Program-made: the position numbers and the translations under genes
Origin: Pseudomonas asplenii
Lineage (GTDB): Bacteria > Pseudomonadota > Gammaproteobacteria > Pseudomonadales > Pseudomonadaceae
NCBI RefSeq assembly: GCF_900105475.1
Contig: NZ_LT629777.1
Span: 1,798,001 to 1,862,000, forward strand
Length of the DNA stretch: 64,000 nucleotides
Direction: 5' to 3'
Shown here: piece by piece, positions 8,720 to 17,597 of the stretch
How positions within the stretch are numbered: position 1 is the stretch's first letter
Layout: each line of letters begins with the position of its first letter
The notes under the pieces: model-generated
What the model was told of the DNA's origin: nothing
The model's input: only the letters and a program-made list of their open reading frames with translations
The model's database searches: none

Positions 8720-10213
8720 ATGACCACCCTGACTCGTGCTGACTGGGAACAACGCGCCCGCGAGCTGAAGATTGAAGGCCGCGCCTACATCAATGGCGAA
8801 TACACCGCCGCCGTTTCGAACGAAACCTTCGAGTGCATCAGCCCGGTCGACGGCCGGCTGCTGGCCCAGGTCGCGAGCTGCGACAGCGCCGACGCCCAGC
8901 GCGCGGTGGAAAATGCCCGTGCCACCTTCGATTCCGGCGTCTGGTCGCGCCTGGCGCCGGCCAAGCGCAAGGCGACGATGATCCGTTTCGCCGCGCTGCT
9001 GAAAACCAATGCCGAAGAACTGGCCCTGCTTGAAACCCTGGACATGGGCAAGCCGATCACCGACTCGCTGTTCATCGACGTGCCGGGCGCGGCCCAGGCG
9101 CTGAGCTGGAGCGGCGAAGCCATCGACAAGATCTATGACGAAGTCGCCGCGACGCCCCATGATCAACTGGGGCTGGTGACCCGCGAACCGGTGGGTGTGG
9201 TCGGTGCCATCGTGCCGTGGAACTTCCCATTGATGATGGCCTGCTGGAAGCTCGGCCCGGCCCTGGCCACCGGCAACTCGGTCATCCTCAAGCCGTCGGA
9301 AAAGTCCCCGCTGACCGCCATTCGCATCGCCGCCCTGGCTATCGAGGCCGGTATCCCGGCCGGCGTGCTCAACGTGCTGCCTGGCTATGGTCACACCGTT
9401 GGCAAGGCATTGGCCCTGCACATGGACGTCGACACCCTGGTATTCACCGGCTCGACCAAGATCGCCAAGCAACTGCTGGTCTACTCCGGCGAGTCGAACA
9501 TGAAGCGCGTCTGGCTCGAAGCCGGCGGCAAGAGCCCGAACATCGTGTTTGCCGACGCCCCCGACCTGAAGGCCGCCGCCGAGGCGGCTGCCAGTGCGAT
9601 CGCTTTCAATCAGGGCGAGGTGTGCACCGCCGGTTCGCGTCTGCTGGTCGAGCGCTCGATCAAGGACACCTTCCTGCCGCTGGTGGTCGAGGCGCTCAAG
9701 GCCTGGAAGCCGGGCAATCCGCTGGACCCGGCGACCAACGTTGGGGCACTGGTGGATACCCAGCAGATGAACACCGTACTGTCCTATATCGACGCCGGGC
9801 ATGCCGACGGCGCCAAGCTGGTGGTCGGGGGCAAGCGAACCCTGCAGGACAGCGGCGGTACCTACGTCGAGCCGACGATTTTCGACGGCGTGACCAACGC
9901 GATGAAAATCGCCCAGGAAGAAATCTTCGGCCCGGTGCTGTCGGTACTCACCTTCGATACCGTCGAGCAGGCGATCCAGATCGCCAACGACACGCCCTAT
10001 GGCCTGGCCGCTGCGGTCTGGACTACCAACATCTCCAAGGCGCACCTGACCGCCAAGGCCCTGCGGGCCGGCAGCGTGTGGGTCAACCAGTACGATGGCG
10101 GCGACATGACCGCGCCGTTCGGTGGCTTCAAGCAGTCGGGTAACGGCCGCGACAAGTCGCTGCATGCCTTCGACAAGTACACCGAACTGAAGTCGACCTG
10201 GATCAAGCTGTAA
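8720..10213 (+). CDS. pauC: Aldehyde dehydrogenase of polyamine catabolism (gamma-glutamyl-aminobutyraldehyde type; KauB/PauC)
   Basis: NAD(P)-dependent oxidation of aldehydes derived from putrescine and related amines, feeding GABA formation. 497 residues with all ALDH landmarks: WNFP near 168-171, KPSE near 191-194, VFTGST, catalytic Glu267 in LEAGGKSPN and catalytic Cys302 in FNQGEVCTAGS. The best match by eye is the KauB/PauC branch, and the neighbours (MFS, PLD lipoprotein, PauB-like oxidase, dad genes, pauR) follow the P. aeruginosa order around PA5312. Strong site AAGAGGAGG upstream. Followed by a REPIN, so probably a single-gene unit, likely under PauR control. Confidence 0.93.
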   Translation: MTTLTRADWEQRARELKIEGRAYINGEYTAAVSNETFECISPVDGRLLAQVASCDSADAQRAVENARATFDSGVWSRLAPAKRKATMIRFAALLKTNAEELALLETLDMGKPITDSLFIDVPGAAQALSWSGEAIDKIYDEVAATPHDQLGLVTREPVGVVGAIVPWNFPLMMACWKLGPALATGNSVILKPSEKSPLTAIRIAALAIEAGIPAGVLNVLPGYGHTVGKALALHMDVDTLVFTGSTKIAKQLLVYSGESNMKRVWLEAGGKSPNIVFADAPDLKAAAEAAASAIAFNQGEVCTAGSRLLVERSIKDTFLPLVVEALKAWKPGNPLDPATNVGALVDTQQMNTVLSYIDAGHADGAKLVVGGKRTLQDSGGTYVEPTIFDGVTNAMKIAQEEIFGPVLSVLTFDTVEQAIQIANDTPYGLAAAVWTTNISKAHLTAKALRAGSVWVNQYDGGDMTAPFGGFKQSGNGRDKSLHAFDKYTELKSTWIKL

Positions 10214-10234
10214 TGCGCGCCTGATGCGGTCCTT

Positions 10235-10306
10235 GTGGGAGCGGGCTCGCCGGCGAAGCTTTTAGCGCCCTCAAGGCCGCTTTCGCTGGCAAGCCAGCTC
10301 CCGCAG
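10235..10306. repeat. REPIN: two inverted Pseudomonas REP elements
   Basis: GTGGGAGCGGGCTCGCCGGC at 10235 and, inverted, GCTTTCGCTGGCAAGCCAGC... at 10279-10306. This is the extragenic GTGGGAGC-type REP of fluorescens-group genomes, paired tail to tail between the aldehyde dehydrogenase and the MFS gene. Confidence 0.85.
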
Positions 10307-10413
10307 ATCGGGGCTGCTTGCAGCAAGGTGATAATCCACGACGCAGCCGGGCTTTCCGCGAGGAGGTCCGGCTGCGTCGTCTCTGACGAGAACTTATCCA
10401 CAGGAGCGTGGAA

Positions 10414-11565
10414 ATGCGTTGGGCGACTTATTTCGCCGTCCTGGCTTCGGTACTCAGTGTCGGCCTGGCGCTGGGGGTGAGCATGCCGCTGGTGTCGTTG
10501 CGGCTGGAGGGCTGGGGCTATGGCTCGTTCGCCATCGGCGTCATGGCGGCGATGCCGGCCATTGGCGTGCTGGTCGGGGCCAGTCTCTCCAGTCGGTTGG
10601 CGGCACGCCTGGGTACCGCCCGGCTGATGGCGCTGTGTCTGTGGGCGGGGGCCTTGTCCATCGGTCTGCTGGCATTGCTGCCGAGCTATCCGGTGTGGCT
10701 GGCGTTGCGCCTGATGATCGGGGTGATCCTGACGATCGTGTTCATCCTCGGCGAAAGCTGGATCAACCAGCTGGTGCTCGAGCGCTGGCGTGGGCGCCTG
10801 GTGGCGCTTTATGGCAGCAGCTACGCCTTGAGCCAATTGGCCGGGCCGCTCTTGCTGGCGGCGGTGGGCACCGACGGCGACTATGGTTTCTGGGTGGGTG
10901 TGGGGTTGCTGGTGACCTCGCCGTTCCTGTTGCTGGGGCGTAGCGGTGCGCCGAGTGCAGAGTCCGGACGGGTGACGCTGGTGGACCTGCTGGGCTTCTG
11001 TCGCGGGCTGCCGGCGATCGCCTGGGCCATTGCCTTGTTCGCCGCTTTCGAAGCGATGATCCTGACCTTGCTGCCGGTGTATTGCCTGCGCCAGGGCTTC
11101 ACGGCGGATATCGCCCTGGCGATGGTCAGCACCGTGGTGGTCGGCGACGCGCTGTTGCAACTGCCTATCGGCGCGCTGGCTGACCGGATATCGCGGCGGA
11201 CGATGTTCGTCGGCTGCGCGGTGGCGCTGATGCTGTCGAGCCTGGCGGTGCCGATGCTGATCGATACCCTGCTGATCTGGCCGTTGTGGGTGCTGTTCGG
11301 GGCGAGTGCGGGCGGCTTGTTCACCTTGTCGCTGATCCTCATCGGCGAGCGTTACCGTGACGACGCTCTGGTTCGGGCCAACGCCCACATCGCCCAACTG
11401 TGGGGCATCGGTTGCCTGCTCGGGCCGTTGGCGGCGGGGGCGGGTAGCCAGTGGATCAGCGGACATGCCTTGCCGCTGTTCATGGCAGCGGGTGCGCTTG
11501 GCCTGGTGGTGCTGGTGTCGCGCCAGGGTGCGTTTGGCCGGACCGAGCCGGTGTCCGTGGCTTAA
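10414..11565 (+). CDS. MFS transporter (YcaD-like)
   Basis: About 383 residues, twelve predicted membrane segments. MFS signatures include GVLVGASLSSRLAARLGTAR in loop 2-3 and ADRISRRTMF at the matching position in the second half. ATG 10414 has CAGGAG seven bases upstream; a GTG six bases earlier is possible but worse placed. It follows the polyamine aldehyde dehydrogenase, as in P. aeruginosa, but is separated by a REPIN. Substrate unknown. The stop overlaps by four bases with the stop of the opposite-strand PLD gene. Confidence 0.92.
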   Translation: MRWATYFAVLASVLSVGLALGVSMPLVSLRLEGWGYGSFAIGVMAAMPAIGVLVGASLSSRLAARLGTARLMALCLWAGALSIGLLALLPSYPVWLALRLMIGVILTIVFILGESWINQLVLERWRGRLVALYGSSYALSQLAGPLLLAAVGTDGDYGFWVGVGLLVTSPFLLLGRSGAPSAESGRVTLVDLLGFCRGLPAIAWAIALFAAFEAMILTLLPVYCLRQGFTADIALAMVSTVVVGDALLQLPIGALADRISRRTMFVGCAVALMLSSLAVPMLIDTLLIWPLWVLFGASAGGLFTLSLILIGERYRDDALVRANAHIAQLWGIGCLLGPLAAGAGSQWISGHALPLFMAAGALGLVVLVSRQGAFGRTEPVSVA

Positions 11566-13115
11566 AGCATGCGCTCCAGGCCGACGCGGTTGGTCAGCCA
11601 GGCATTGAAGCGGCGCCACCAACTGCCGGGTTCGCGGTGCAGGACATGGATCTGGCCGTTGTCTTCGGTGACCCACACCAGTTGCCCGGCCTCCAGGCGC
11701 GGCTCGTAGCTCAGCGCCGGCGCCATGCCTTGCAGAGCCAGGGTGCGGACGTGTTCGGCCAGTAGCGGGCTGTCTACCAGCACCCCGACTTCGGTGTTCC
11801 ACAGCACCGAACGTGGGTCGAAGTTGAACGAGCCGATAAAGGCCTTGCGCCGGTCAAAGATCATTGCCTTGCTGTGCAGGCTGGAATCCGAGCCCTTGGA
11901 GGAGCCTGCGTGGAACAGACGCGGGCCGCTGCTGCCTGGGTCGCCGGGTTGGCGGCGCAGCTCGAACAGCCTCACCCCGTGCTCCAGCAGCGCCTTGCGG
12001 TAGGGCGCGTAGCCGCCATGCACGGCTGGCACGTCGGTGGCTTCCAGGGAGTTGGTCAGCAGGCTGACCGAGACTCCGGCGTCGGCCCGCCCCGTCAGGT
12101 ACAGCAGCCCCGGTTGGCCGGGGACGAAGTACGCGGAGATCATCATCAGCTCGCTGTGCACGCTGCTCAACTCGGGAGCCAACTGGGTGGTCAGCAGCAG
12201 ACGCGGATCGGGCTCGTCCTTTGCCAGCACCTTGCTCGGTGCGTCCCAGAGTGCCTGGTTCCAGGCCCAGATCAGCTCGCGGCGCCAGGTGTCCAGCTTG
12301 GGGTGATACTGGTAGTCGGCCAGGCGCTGATACAACGCGGGGTTGCGCTGGCGCAAGACGGCAAGGGAGCGCTGCAGGCGTTCGCGGGTCTCGGTCAGGT
12401 CGCTGGCGGTCGGTTGATGTGACAGCAGCTCGGCGATGGGTTTGCTCAGGGCGCTGTTCCAGTATTGGTCGAAACTGTGGCCGAGTTGTTCGGCCACCGG
12501 CCCGACGCTGAGCATGTCGATATCGGTGAAGTTCAGGTCCTGTTGCGCGCCGAAATATTCGTCGCCCAGGTTGCGTCCGCCGACGATGGCTGCGCTGTTG
12601 TCGGCCAGCCACAACTTGTTGTGCATGCGCCGATGCTGGCGGGACAGGTTGAACAGCCGGCCTAGCGTGCGCGTGGCCAGGGTGCTGCGGCCCAGGTCCA
12701 GCGGGTTGAACAGGCGGATCTGGATATGCGGATGCGCGGCCAGCGTGGCAATGAGGTCGTCGAGGCCGTCGCTGGTGGTATCGTCGAGCAGGATGCGCAC
12801 CCGGACGCCGCGATCGGCGGCCTTGAGCAACTCATCCACCAGCAGCCGCGTGCTCAGGCCGTCATGGACGATGTAGTACTGCAGGTCGAGGCTGCTCCGG
12901 GCATTGCGGATCAGTTCGGCGCGTGCCCGGAACGCCTCGCCGCCATTGGGCAGCAGGCGGAAGCCCGAACGTCCCTGATAGGCCGCCGCCTGTGCCTGGA
13001 GGTCGCGACCGAAGGCCGAATCCGCAGCCGGCAGGGCCTGGCTGGGGAGCCGGGGGACGTCCACTGAGGCGCAGCCGCCCAGGAGCAGGGCGAGCAACAG
13101 GAAAGAGGATTTCAC
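11562..13115 (-). CDS. Phospholipase D-family lipoprotein (cardiolipin-synthase-like)
   Basis: About 517 residues from GTG 13115. The N-terminus is a lipoprotein signal ending LLGGC, so acylation at Cys15 is likely. Two HKD catalytic motifs are intact: HNKLWLADNSAAIVGG and HSKAMIFDRRKAFIGSF. The arrangement matches envelope PLD proteins such as the ClsC/YmdC relatives, which transfer phosphatidyl groups. The frame extends 21 codons upstream of the GTG, but those residues are not signal-like. Convergent with the MFS gene. Exact lipid substrate cannot be told. Confidence 0.9.
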   Translation of the reverse strand: MKSSFLLLALLLGGCASVDVPRLPSQALPAADSAFGRDLQAQAAAYQGRSGFRLLPNGGEAFRARAELIRNARSSLDLQYYIVHDGLSTRLLVDELLKAADRGVRVRILLDDTTSDGLDDLIATLAAHPHIQIRLFNPLDLGRSTLATRTLGRLFNLSRQHRRMHNKLWLADNSAAIVGGRNLGDEYFGAQQDLNFTDIDMLSVGPVAEQLGHSFDQYWNSALSKPIAELLSHQPTASDLTETRERLQRSLAVLRQRNPALYQRLADYQYHPKLDTWRRELIWAWNQALWDAPSKVLAKDEPDPRLLLTTQLAPELSSVHSELMMISAYFVPGQPGLLYLTGRADAGVSVSLLTNSLEATDVPAVHGGYAPYRKALLEHGVRLFELRRQPGDPGSSGPRLFHAGSSKGSDSSLHSKAMIFDRRKAFIGSFNFDPRSVLWNTEVGVLVDSPLLAEHVRTLALQGMAPALSYEPRLEAGQLVWVTEDNGQIHVLHREPGSWWRRFNAWLTNRVGLERML

Positions 13116-13174
13116 GCGCGATCGCCCCACGTCTGGCTGGTATCGGGATATGGACGTTGTCTGGCAGATAAAGA

Positions 13175-14608
13175 TCAATCGCTACTGTGCGAATTTTCGT
13201 TCAGCAGTCGAGTGGCGGTTACGCCCACCCTGCGCACCGCCTCTTCGACCTGTGCCGTTGGCTTGGCAGCGTAGTTCATCCGCAGGCAATTGCGGTACTT
13301 GCCCGAGGCCGAGAAGATGCTGCCCACGGCAACCTGGACGCCCTGGTCGAGCAGTGCGCGATTGAGTCGCAGGGTGTCGAATCCGTCCGGCAGCTCGACC
13401 CACAGCATGAAGCTGCCCTGGGGCCGGCTGGCGCGGGTTCCGGCGGGGAAGTAGCGGCTGACCCAGTCGAGCATCAGGTCGCGATTACGCTGGTATTGCG
13501 TACGCATCCGCCGCAGATGGGGTTCGAAATGACCGTTGCGCAAAAAGTCGGCGACCGCCAGTTGCGGTTGCGGTGCACTGGCGCCGGTGCTGATGTATTT
13601 CATGTGCAGCACGCGCTCCAGGTAGCGTCCGGGGGCGACCCAGCCGACTCGCAGGCCTGGGGCCAGGGTCTTGGAGAAGGAGCTGCAGAGCAGCACCCGG
13701 CCATCGTCGTCGAAGGACTTGATGGTGCGTGGACGTGGGTAGGTATAGGACAGTTCGCCATACACATCATCCTCGATGATCGCCACGTCGAAGCGTTGTG
13801 CCAGTTGCAGCAGGGCGCGTTTGCGCGACTCCGGCATGATGTAGCCCAGCGGGTTGTTGCAGTTGGGCGTCAACTGTATGACCTTGATCGGCCATTGTTC
13901 CAGCGCCAGTTCAAGGGCGTCGAGGCTGATGCCGGTGAGCGGGTCGGTGGGGATTTCCAGGGCTTTCATGCCCAGGCCCTTGAGGGTCTGCATGGCGCCG
14001 TGGAAGCTCGGTGAGTCCACCGCGACGATGTCGCCAGGCTCGCAGATGGCCCGGATGCTGGCCGATAGCGCTTCGTGGCAACCGGTGGTGATCACCAGGT
14101 CCTGGGGTTCGAGCTGGCAACCGGAGTCGAGCAGCAGCCGGGCGATCTGTTCGCGCAGGCCGAGGTTGCCGTAGATGTTGTCGTATCCCAAGCCCGGCAG
14201 GTCCTGGCGACGGCTGATCTGCGCCAGGCTGCGCAGCAGCGGCTTCATGGTCGGACTGCCGATGTCGGGGATGCCACGGCCCAACTGTACGGTGTCCTTG
14301 TGGGGTACCACGCGGATCAGTTCCAGTACGTGGTCCCACTGGGAAATTTCCACCGGCCGCTGGGCCGGACGCCCTACCACCGGCAGCGCCGGCAATTCAC
14401 GGCTGGCCGGGACGAAATAGCCGGACTTGGGCTTGGGCAGGGCCAGCCCGTTGTCCTCCAGCAAGCGATAGGCCTGCTGCACGGTGCTCAGGCTGACACC
14501 ATGTTCCACGCTCAACGCCCGTACAGAGGGCAGGCGGTCGCCCGGACGATAGAAACCTTGTTCTATGCGGGTTCCCAACAGTTCGGCGAGGTTTACGTAG
14601 AGGCTCAT
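13175..14608 (-). CDS. MocR-type transcription regulator (GntR wHTH + PLP aminotransferase domain)
   Basis: 477 residues from ATG 14608 (MSLYVN). Residues about 1-70 form a GntR winged helix (FYRPGDRLPSVRAL, VSLSTVQQAYRLLED). Residues about 105-460 are a fold-type I aminotransferase domain with the PLP lysine in CSSFSKTLAPGLRVGW, plus NCNNPLGY and IIEDDVYGEL. Regulators of this class bind PLP and often repress or activate an adjacent divergent gene. Here the neighbour is a DUF1127 gene, and the shared intergenic region carries repeated TACAG/CTGTA half-sites. The open frame upstream of 14608 runs into the divergent gene and is not part of the protein. Confidence 0.94.
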   Translation of the reverse strand: MSLYVNLAELLGTRIEQGFYRPGDRLPSVRALSVEHGVSLSTVQQAYRLLEDNGLALPKPKSGYFVPASRELPALPVVGRPAQRPVEISQWDHVLELIRVVPHKDTVQLGRGIPDIGSPTMKPLLRSLAQISRRQDLPGLGYDNIYGNLGLREQIARLLLDSGCQLEPQDLVITTGCHEALSASIRAICEPGDIVAVDSPSFHGAMQTLKGLGMKALEIPTDPLTGISLDALELALEQWPIKVIQLTPNCNNPLGYIMPESRKRALLQLAQRFDVAIIEDDVYGELSYTYPRPRTIKSFDDDGRVLLCSSFSKTLAPGLRVGWVAPGRYLERVLHMKYISTGASAPQPQLAVADFLRNGHFEPHLRRMRTQYQRNRDLMLDWVSRYFPAGTRASRPQGSFMLWVELPDGFDTLRLNRALLDQGVQVAVGSIFSASGKYRNCLRMNYAAKPTAQVEEAVRRVGVTATRLLNENSHSSD

Positions 14609-14644
14609 GGCGGCGGCTCGATCAGGAGGCGAACGGATTACCAG

Positions 14645-14725
14645 TACAGATTGCCAGAAAATTGGGGATTCAGTGAAGATTTCGGCAAATCTGTATGGAA
14701 ATAATACAGGTTTTTTGGATCTGTA
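14645..14725. promoter_or_regulatory. Probable MocR operator region with four half-sites
   Basis: TACAGATTGCC (14645-14655) faces GGCAAATCTGTA (14684-14695), a near-perfect inverted pair; then TACAG (14705-14709) faces CTGTA (14721-14725). They lie between the divergent MocR and DUF1127 genes, where autoregulatory MocR sites are expected. Confidence 0.6.
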
Positions 14726-14788
14726 ATGGTTTTGTCTGAAAGGCCATTCTGACGGCTCTGGCAACCGAGTAACGAAGGAGCAGTGGCA

Positions 14789-15031
14789 ATGAATGGCTTG
14801 AGCGATGTGCGTCTGGTTTTGCGTGGGCAGGAATTGATGGCCGAGCAGGAGCGGGCAGGCGTGATTTCTCGCGTGGCCCCATGCCCACCTGAGATGAGTC
14901 GGATGAAATGGTTCTGGCATCGCCTCTGCACCCGCAAGGCGCTGCGCGAACTCACGCCCGACGAGTTACGGGACATCGGCCTGAGCCGCACCGAGGCCCT
15001 GGCCGAAGCTCACAAACCTTTCTGGCGTTAA
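14789..15031 (+). CDS. DUF1127 small protein
   Basis: 80 residues. The C-terminal half is the DUF1127 (YjiS-like) motif: a Trp-rich helix, RKALRELTPDELRDIGLSR, then EALAEAHKPFWR. AAGGAG eight bases before ATG 14789 decides the start. DUF1127 proteins are small, often stress- or metabolism-linked, and some bind RNA; no specific role can be claimed here. It is divergent from the MocR gene, its likely regulator, and its stop overlaps the stop of the convergent oxidoreductase gene. Confidence 0.92.
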   Translation: MNGLSDVRLVLRGQELMAEQERAGVISRVAPCPPEMSRMKWFWHRLCTRKALRELTPDELRDIGLSRTEALAEAHKPFWR

Positions 15032-16320
15032 CGCAACTCTTTGAGCCGATGCCAGAGCATGCCCAGCGCCAGCAGTGGCGAGCGCAGGTACTTGCCGCCG
15101 GGGAAGGTGATATGGGGCACCCGGGCGAACAGGTCGAAGTCGCCGCTGTGCTGGCCGCTGATCGCCTCGGCCAGCAGCCTGCCCGCCAGGTGGGTGGCGT
15201 TGAGGCCATGTCCGGCGTAGGCCTGGGCGTAATACACATTGGGCTGGTCTGGCAGGCGGCCGATCTGCGGCAGGCGGTTGGCGCCGATACCGATCATTCC
15301 GCCCCACTGGTAATCGATCTTCACCCCGGCCAGCTGTGGAAACACCTGGAGCATCTTGGGAAGCATGTAGGCGGCGATGTCCTGCGGGTCACGCCCCGAA
15401 TAATGACAGGCACCGCCGAACAGCAGGCGGCGGTCGGCCGATAGCCGGTAGTAGTCCAGCGCGACTCGCTGGTCGCAAACGGCCATGTTCTGCGGCAGCA
15501 CCGAGCGGGCCTGCTCTTCGCTCAAAGGTTCGGTGGCAATGATGTAGCTGCCGGCGGGCAGGATCTTGCCGCTCAGTTCGTCGTTGAGTCCATTGATGTA
15601 GGCGTTGCAGGCCAGCACCAGGGTTTTGGCACGTACCGCACCTTGAGCCGTGTGAACCCGCACCTGCGGGCCGTAATCGATGCGGGTGACGGCAGACTGT
15701 TCGAACAGTTGCACGCCCAGTTGCGCGGCGGCCGCCGCTTCGCCGAGTGCCAGGTTCAGCGGGTGCAGGTGCCCAGAGCCCATGTCGATCAGGCCGCCGA
15801 CATAACGGCTGGAACCGACCACGCTGTGCATTTCATCGGCCTGCAGCAGGCGGGTTTCGTGGCGATAACCCAGTTGCCGAAGTTCCTCGGCCTCCTCGGC
15901 GAAACCTTGCAGGTCACGGGGTTTGTTCGCCAGATCGCAGTAGCCCCAGGTCAGGTCGCAGTCGATCTGGAACTGTTCGATGCGACGGCGGACGATCTCC
16001 ACGGCTTCCAACCCCAGCCGTTTCAACTGGTGTACGCCGTCCTGGCCGATGATGTCGGTGAACTGCTCCAGGCCGTGGCCGACGCCACGGATCAGTTGCC
16101 CGCCATTACGCCCGCTGGCGCCCCAGCCGATCTTGCAGGCTTCCAGCAGGACCACGCTCAGGCCGCGTTCGGCCAGTTCGATGGCAGTGTTGAGCCCGGA
16201 GAAACCGCCGCCCACCACGCAGACATCGGCCTGCACCTCGCCTTGTAACTGCGGGTATTCGGGATGCGGATGGCTGCTGGCGGCGTAATAGGAAGCGGCA
16301 TGCCGGGCAGGGGCGTTCAT
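15028..16320 (-). CDS. FAD-dependent gamma-glutamylpolyamine oxidoreductase (PuuB/PauB-like)
   Basis: 430 residues from ATG 16320. DAO-superfamily flavoprotein: dinucleotide motif VVGGGFSGLNTAIELAERG with the conserved GWGASGRNGGQL, and the C-terminal QWGGMIGIGANRLPQIG and YAQAYAGHGLNATHLAG. This is the PuuB/PauB pattern; such enzymes oxidise gamma-glutamylputrescine or related amines to aldehydes, the substrates of the dehydrogenase at 8.7 kb. The position matches pauB4 of P. aeruginosa, as I remember that gene order. Likely cytosolic or membrane-associated. Substrate among the several PauB paralogues is not deducible. Confidence 0.92.
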   Translation of the reverse strand: MNAPARHAASYYAASSHPHPEYPQLQGEVQADVCVVGGGFSGLNTAIELAERGLSVVLLEACKIGWGASGRNGGQLIRGVGHGLEQFTDIIGQDGVHQLKRLGLEAVEIVRRRIEQFQIDCDLTWGYCDLANKPRDLQGFAEEAEELRQLGYRHETRLLQADEMHSVVGSSRYVGGLIDMGSGHLHPLNLALGEAAAAAQLGVQLFEQSAVTRIDYGPQVRVHTAQGAVRAKTLVLACNAYINGLNDELSGKILPAGSYIIATEPLSEEQARSVLPQNMAVCDQRVALDYYRLSADRRLLFGGACHYSGRDPQDIAAYMLPKMLQVFPQLAGVKIDYQWGGMIGIGANRLPQIGRLPDQPNVYYAQAYAGHGLNATHLAGRLLAEAISGQHSGDFDLFARVPHITFPGGKYLRSPLLALGMLWHRLKELR

Positions 16321-16472
16321 GTGCGTGATCCTGAGGGTGGTGTTTGGAAAACTGGACGGGGGAGGATAAGCCGCCGCCCACCGCACGGGCAACCGCGCTA
16401 CGGAGGGTGCTGTCTGGTACCGGGCTTTTCAGGCAGAATTCGAACCTTTCCAGGCCTTGGGTAACCGCTTCG

Positions 16473-16826
16473 ATGAGCTGCAACAGCCAGAAAATCCGCT
16501 TTCTGCGGCAGCAGATTCCGTCTTTCGAGTGTGTACCGGGCTGCCATGACTGCTGTGGGCCGGTGACCACTTCTTCTGAGGAAATGGCTCGCTTGCCACG
16601 CAAGACTGCCGCCGAGCAGGAGGCCGCGCTCAACGAACTCAATTGTGTGCACCTGGGGCCGAACGGCTGCACGGTGTATGACGAGCGCCCGTTGATCTGC
16701 CGGCTGTTCGGCACCACGCCGAGCCTGCCGTGCCCGAATGGCCGACGACCGGTGGAGATGATCCATCCGCGGATCGAGAAGCAGGTTCACGACTACATCG
16801 CCAGCACCCGGCAGGTACTGGTCTAG
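16473..16826 (+). CDS. YkgJ-family cysteine-cluster protein
   Basis: 117 residues from ATG 16473 (MSCNSQK). The YkgJ (UPF0153-type) pattern is clear: CVPGCHDCCGPV, then CVHLGPNGCTVYDERPLICRLFG, a set of cysteines proposed to bind zinc or an Fe-S cluster. Function of the family is unknown. The upstream in-frame residues from 16344 do not resemble the family and are excluded. Divergent from the PauB-like gene; a REPIN follows the stop. Confidence 0.92.
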   Translation: MSCNSQKIRFLRQQIPSFECVPGCHDCCGPVTTSSEEMARLPRKTAAEQEAALNELNCVHLGPNGCTVYDERPLICRLFGTTPSLPCPNGRRPVEMIHPRIEKQVHDYIASTRQVLV

Positions 16827-16851
16827 CATCTTTCGGGTACGCGCCCAACTC

Positions 16852-16939
16852 GTGGGAGCCGGCTTGCTGGCGATTGCGATCTGGCCGTCGACACCCTTGT
16901 TGCCTGCACACCGCTATCGCCAGCAGGCAGGCTCCTGCA
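16852..16939. repeat. REPIN: inverted REP pair
   Basis: GTGGGAGCCGGCTTGCTGGC at 16852 and its inverted partner ATCGCCAGCAGGCAGGCTCC at 16916. Same family as the element at 10.2 kb with a variant core; lies between convergent ykgJ-like and dadR genes. Confidence 0.82.
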
Positions 16940-16951
16940 AGGGCGGCGGGT

Positions 16952-17440
16952 TCAGTCGGGGATCGGCAGGTTGAGGCTCTCCTTCACTTCTTCCATCACG
17001 ATATAACTCTTCGATTCGCGCACGTGGGGCAACTTGAGCAGGATGTCGCCCAGCAGCTTGCGATAGGACGCCATCTCGGAAATCCGCGCCTTGACCAGGT
17101 AATCGAAGTCTCCCGACACCAGGTGACACTCCAGCACGTGGGGCAGCTTGAGTACCGCGCGGCGGAACTCCTCGAAGGTGTCGCCGGACTTGTAGTCCAG
17201 GCTGATCTCGACGAACACCAGCAGGCTGCCCTTCAGGTGTTGCGGATTGAGCCGGGCGTTGTAGCTCATGATGATCCCTTCGCGTTCCAGCCGGCGCACC
17301 CGCTCCGTGCAGGGCGTGGTGGACAGACCGACCTTTTCGCCCAGTTCGGTGAACGAAATGCGCGCGTCTGCCTGAAGAATCCGCAGAATGTTGCGGTCGA
17401 TCTTGTCCAGCTCACGTTTGCTCTGGTGGTTGGTTCGCAT
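16952..17440 (-). CDS. dadR: Lrp/AsnC-family regulator DadR
   Basis: 162 residues from ATG 17440. N-terminal helix-turn-helix (LDKIDRNILRILQADARIS, VGLSTTPCTERVRRLEREG) and C-terminal RAM ligand-binding domain (VECHLVSGDFDYLVKARIS-like region at about 95-115). Divergent from dadA across about 160 bases, the DadR arrangement in Pseudomonas, where it activates dadAX in response to L-alanine. The longer open frame from 17629 crosses the dadA promoter and start and is not credible. Confidence 0.95.
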   Translation of the reverse strand: MRTNHQSKRELDKIDRNILRILQADARISFTELGEKVGLSTTPCTERVRRLEREGIIMSYNARLNPQHLKGSLLVFVEISLDYKSGDTFEEFRRAVLKLPHVLECHLVSGDFDYLVKARISEMASYRKLLGDILLKLPHVRESKSYIVMEEVKESLNLPIPD

Positions 17441-17472
17441 AGGGAATGCGCCTCCGTAAAAAGCTATTCTGC

Positions 17473-17484
17473 CGAGAATTCTCG
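17473..17484. promoter_or_regulatory. Palindrome in the dadR-dadA intergenic region
   Basis: CGAGAATTCTCG is a perfect 12-bp palindrome about 33 bases upstream of the dadR start, surrounded by A/T-rich sequence. Lrp-family proteins bind degenerate dyads, so this is a candidate DadR site. Confidence 0.4.
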
Positions 17485-17597
17485 CCAAATATAGGTGCTT
17501 ATATAGTGAAAAGCACTGGCTATTGTTTTTTACACTGCACACATCTTCGCTTTGAACATTAAACATCGGCGGCAGGCCGCGATTGAGGGGCATCAAC

